Source of the DNA: Schoenoplectus triqueter
Taxonomy: Eukaryota; Streptophyta; Magnoliopsida; Poales; Cyperaceae
Reading direction: 5' to 3'
Assembly (NCBI GenBank): GCA_964058805.1
Contig: CAXKVV010001662.1
Coordinates: 1 to 30,155, forward strand
Length of the DNA stretch: 30,155 nucleotides
In this document: positions 29,304 through 30,155 of the stretch, piece after piece
Position numbering within the stretch: position 1 is the first letter of the stretch
How the letters are laid out: every line of letters begins with the position of its first letter
Made by a program: the position numbers and the translations under genes
The notes under the pieces: model-generated
Told to the model about the DNA's origin: nothing
The model's input: the letters and a program-made list of their open reading frames with translations, nothing else
The model's database searches: none

Positions 29304-29737
29304 TTAACTGCTGCTGGGGCCCTCTGGTCCACTTGGCAGCCGAGCCACTTCAACATGTCCTCCTGTGCTCAATCCAGCCGTGGTGATCCCTCCTGCTTCT
29401 CTTGGACCAGCCACTATAGCATTTCCTCCCGTCGAAGACCCAGTGCATGATCCAGCGTGTCGAGTTCCGCTGCTTCTCCTGGCACAGCCACTCTAGCATT
29501 TCCTTTCATGTTCAGTTGACCCGTGTTTGGTTCTGTTGCAGGTACCATTGCATTCAAAATTTTGTCCCATTCCGCATTCAATATAACCAGCATCAGAAAT
29601 GTTTCCGGAAGATTCCTGTTGCGGAACTCACATGTCAGCTGCACAGCGCTGTTCGCAAATGCATCAAAACCACGTGTTATCCTTTGCATTTTTAAGGTGA
29701 ACTCCTGATTATGGCCTTTTAAGTCTTTCATGGCCAT
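29304..29737 (-). CDS. Unrecognised minus-strand gene 3' end or pseudogene
   Basis: An open frame runs on the minus strand from ATG 29737 to TAG 29414 (107 codons). It includes AFANSAVQLTCEFRNRNLPE and TFLMLVILNAEWDKILNAM, which look like real protein with aliphatic helices, but I do not recognise the family. At DNA level the end is a repeat of 66-75 bp (29330-29505). In a second frame this repeat continues open past the TAG to a TAA at 29304-29306, reading GGNAIVAGPREAGG and GGHVEVARLPSG. The repeat relation suggests a one-base deletion near 29470 moved the frame. No clear splice acceptor precedes 29737, although CAG at about 29708 could be one. Upstream exons, if any, lie elsewhere. CT-poor, A-rich DNA at 29000-29300 could be its 3' UTR. 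Confidence 0.4.
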
Positions 29738-30155
29738 TATAAACCCGGTTTTTTTTTAAATTAGCAAAATATATATGTAAATTAAAAAAAATAGGTCAAT
29801 TTATGTTAAACTAATATTACTTACTATCATAGCACAATTATCATAAATAAATTAATAATTGATTTGTACATTTGAATTAATTATTACTATCATTTTGTTA
29901 TTTTCAATTAATAATTAATTTTTGAAGATAGGTACAGTTTCGTGAATATATTATCCATACAAATTATTTTGAATATTTTTTGTAGGTATGAAAAAATGAT
30001 ACCAATAATTGTGTATTTTAACAGAGATATCATCAATAATGTACATACTGGTATAGAGTACTCAATTGGGCCAAGACTTACAATTTCTGAGAATGAAAAT
30101 TTAACCTTTATCTAAATTGTGGAACACTTAATTACACTACTGATCGTTGTAATAG
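29738..30155. other. AT-rich DNA to the window end
   Basis: I see nothing codable. It could be an intron or the 5' flank of the minus-strand reading frame at 29414-29737. Confidence 0.4.

Overview
This window looks like nuclear DNA of a flowering plant. It has one intron-containing housekeeping gene, an NADH/NAD(+) kinase of the NADK3 type, in a long AT-rich stretch filled with plant transposable elements: two unrelated Ty1/copia LTR retrotransposons, an L1-type LINE remnant, two small Helitrons, a foldback MITE with a 9-bp target duplication, and an AAT-rich satellite. The species cannot be told from the sequence.

Positions 1-13825 hold a tandem LTR-retrotransposon array. A 7,699-bp unit (2,111-bp LTR plus 5,588-bp internal region) runs in the order partial internal (1-4015), LTR (4016-6126), complete internal (6127-11714), LTR (11715-13825). 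Over the 6,126 bp present twice I found two substitutions and no indels. Gag and pol carry the same stops and frameshifts in both copies, and most of RNase H is missing. Both copies are therefore defective, yet the two LTRs are almost identical. The roughly 1.9-kb leader between primer-binding site and gag is full of short repeats that fold into hairpins, several showing compensating base changes.

Positions 13826-15080 are flanking DNA: a GC- and purine-rich part with short tandem repeats, then an AT-rich part. At 15085-18460 lies a second copia element. Its gag is truncated, everything from mid-gag to mid-integrase is lost, a 32-bp perfect AT palindrome sits at the join, and an 862-codon open frame (integrase tail, reverse transcriptase, RNase H) is followed by the polypurine tract and start of the 3' LTR. 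At 18681-20254 MITE-like ends surround about 1.2 kb of AAT-rich satellite with higher-order structure. A minus-strand LINE remnant (20256-22310) is split by a small Helitron (21600-21898), and a related Helitron lies on the minus strand at 22934-23401.

The clear host gene is the NADK3-like kinase at 25037-26728 (six exons, 307 predicted residues). A 358-bp MULE-type MITE sits 51 bp after its stop codon, probably inside its 3' UTR. From 27147 to 29300 I see mostly AT-rich intergenic DNA with diverged short repeats. At 29304-29737 the minus strand carries what looks like the 3' end of an unrecognised gene or pseudogene. The genes here do not form a pathway; apart from the kinase, the window records layered transposon insertion and decay.
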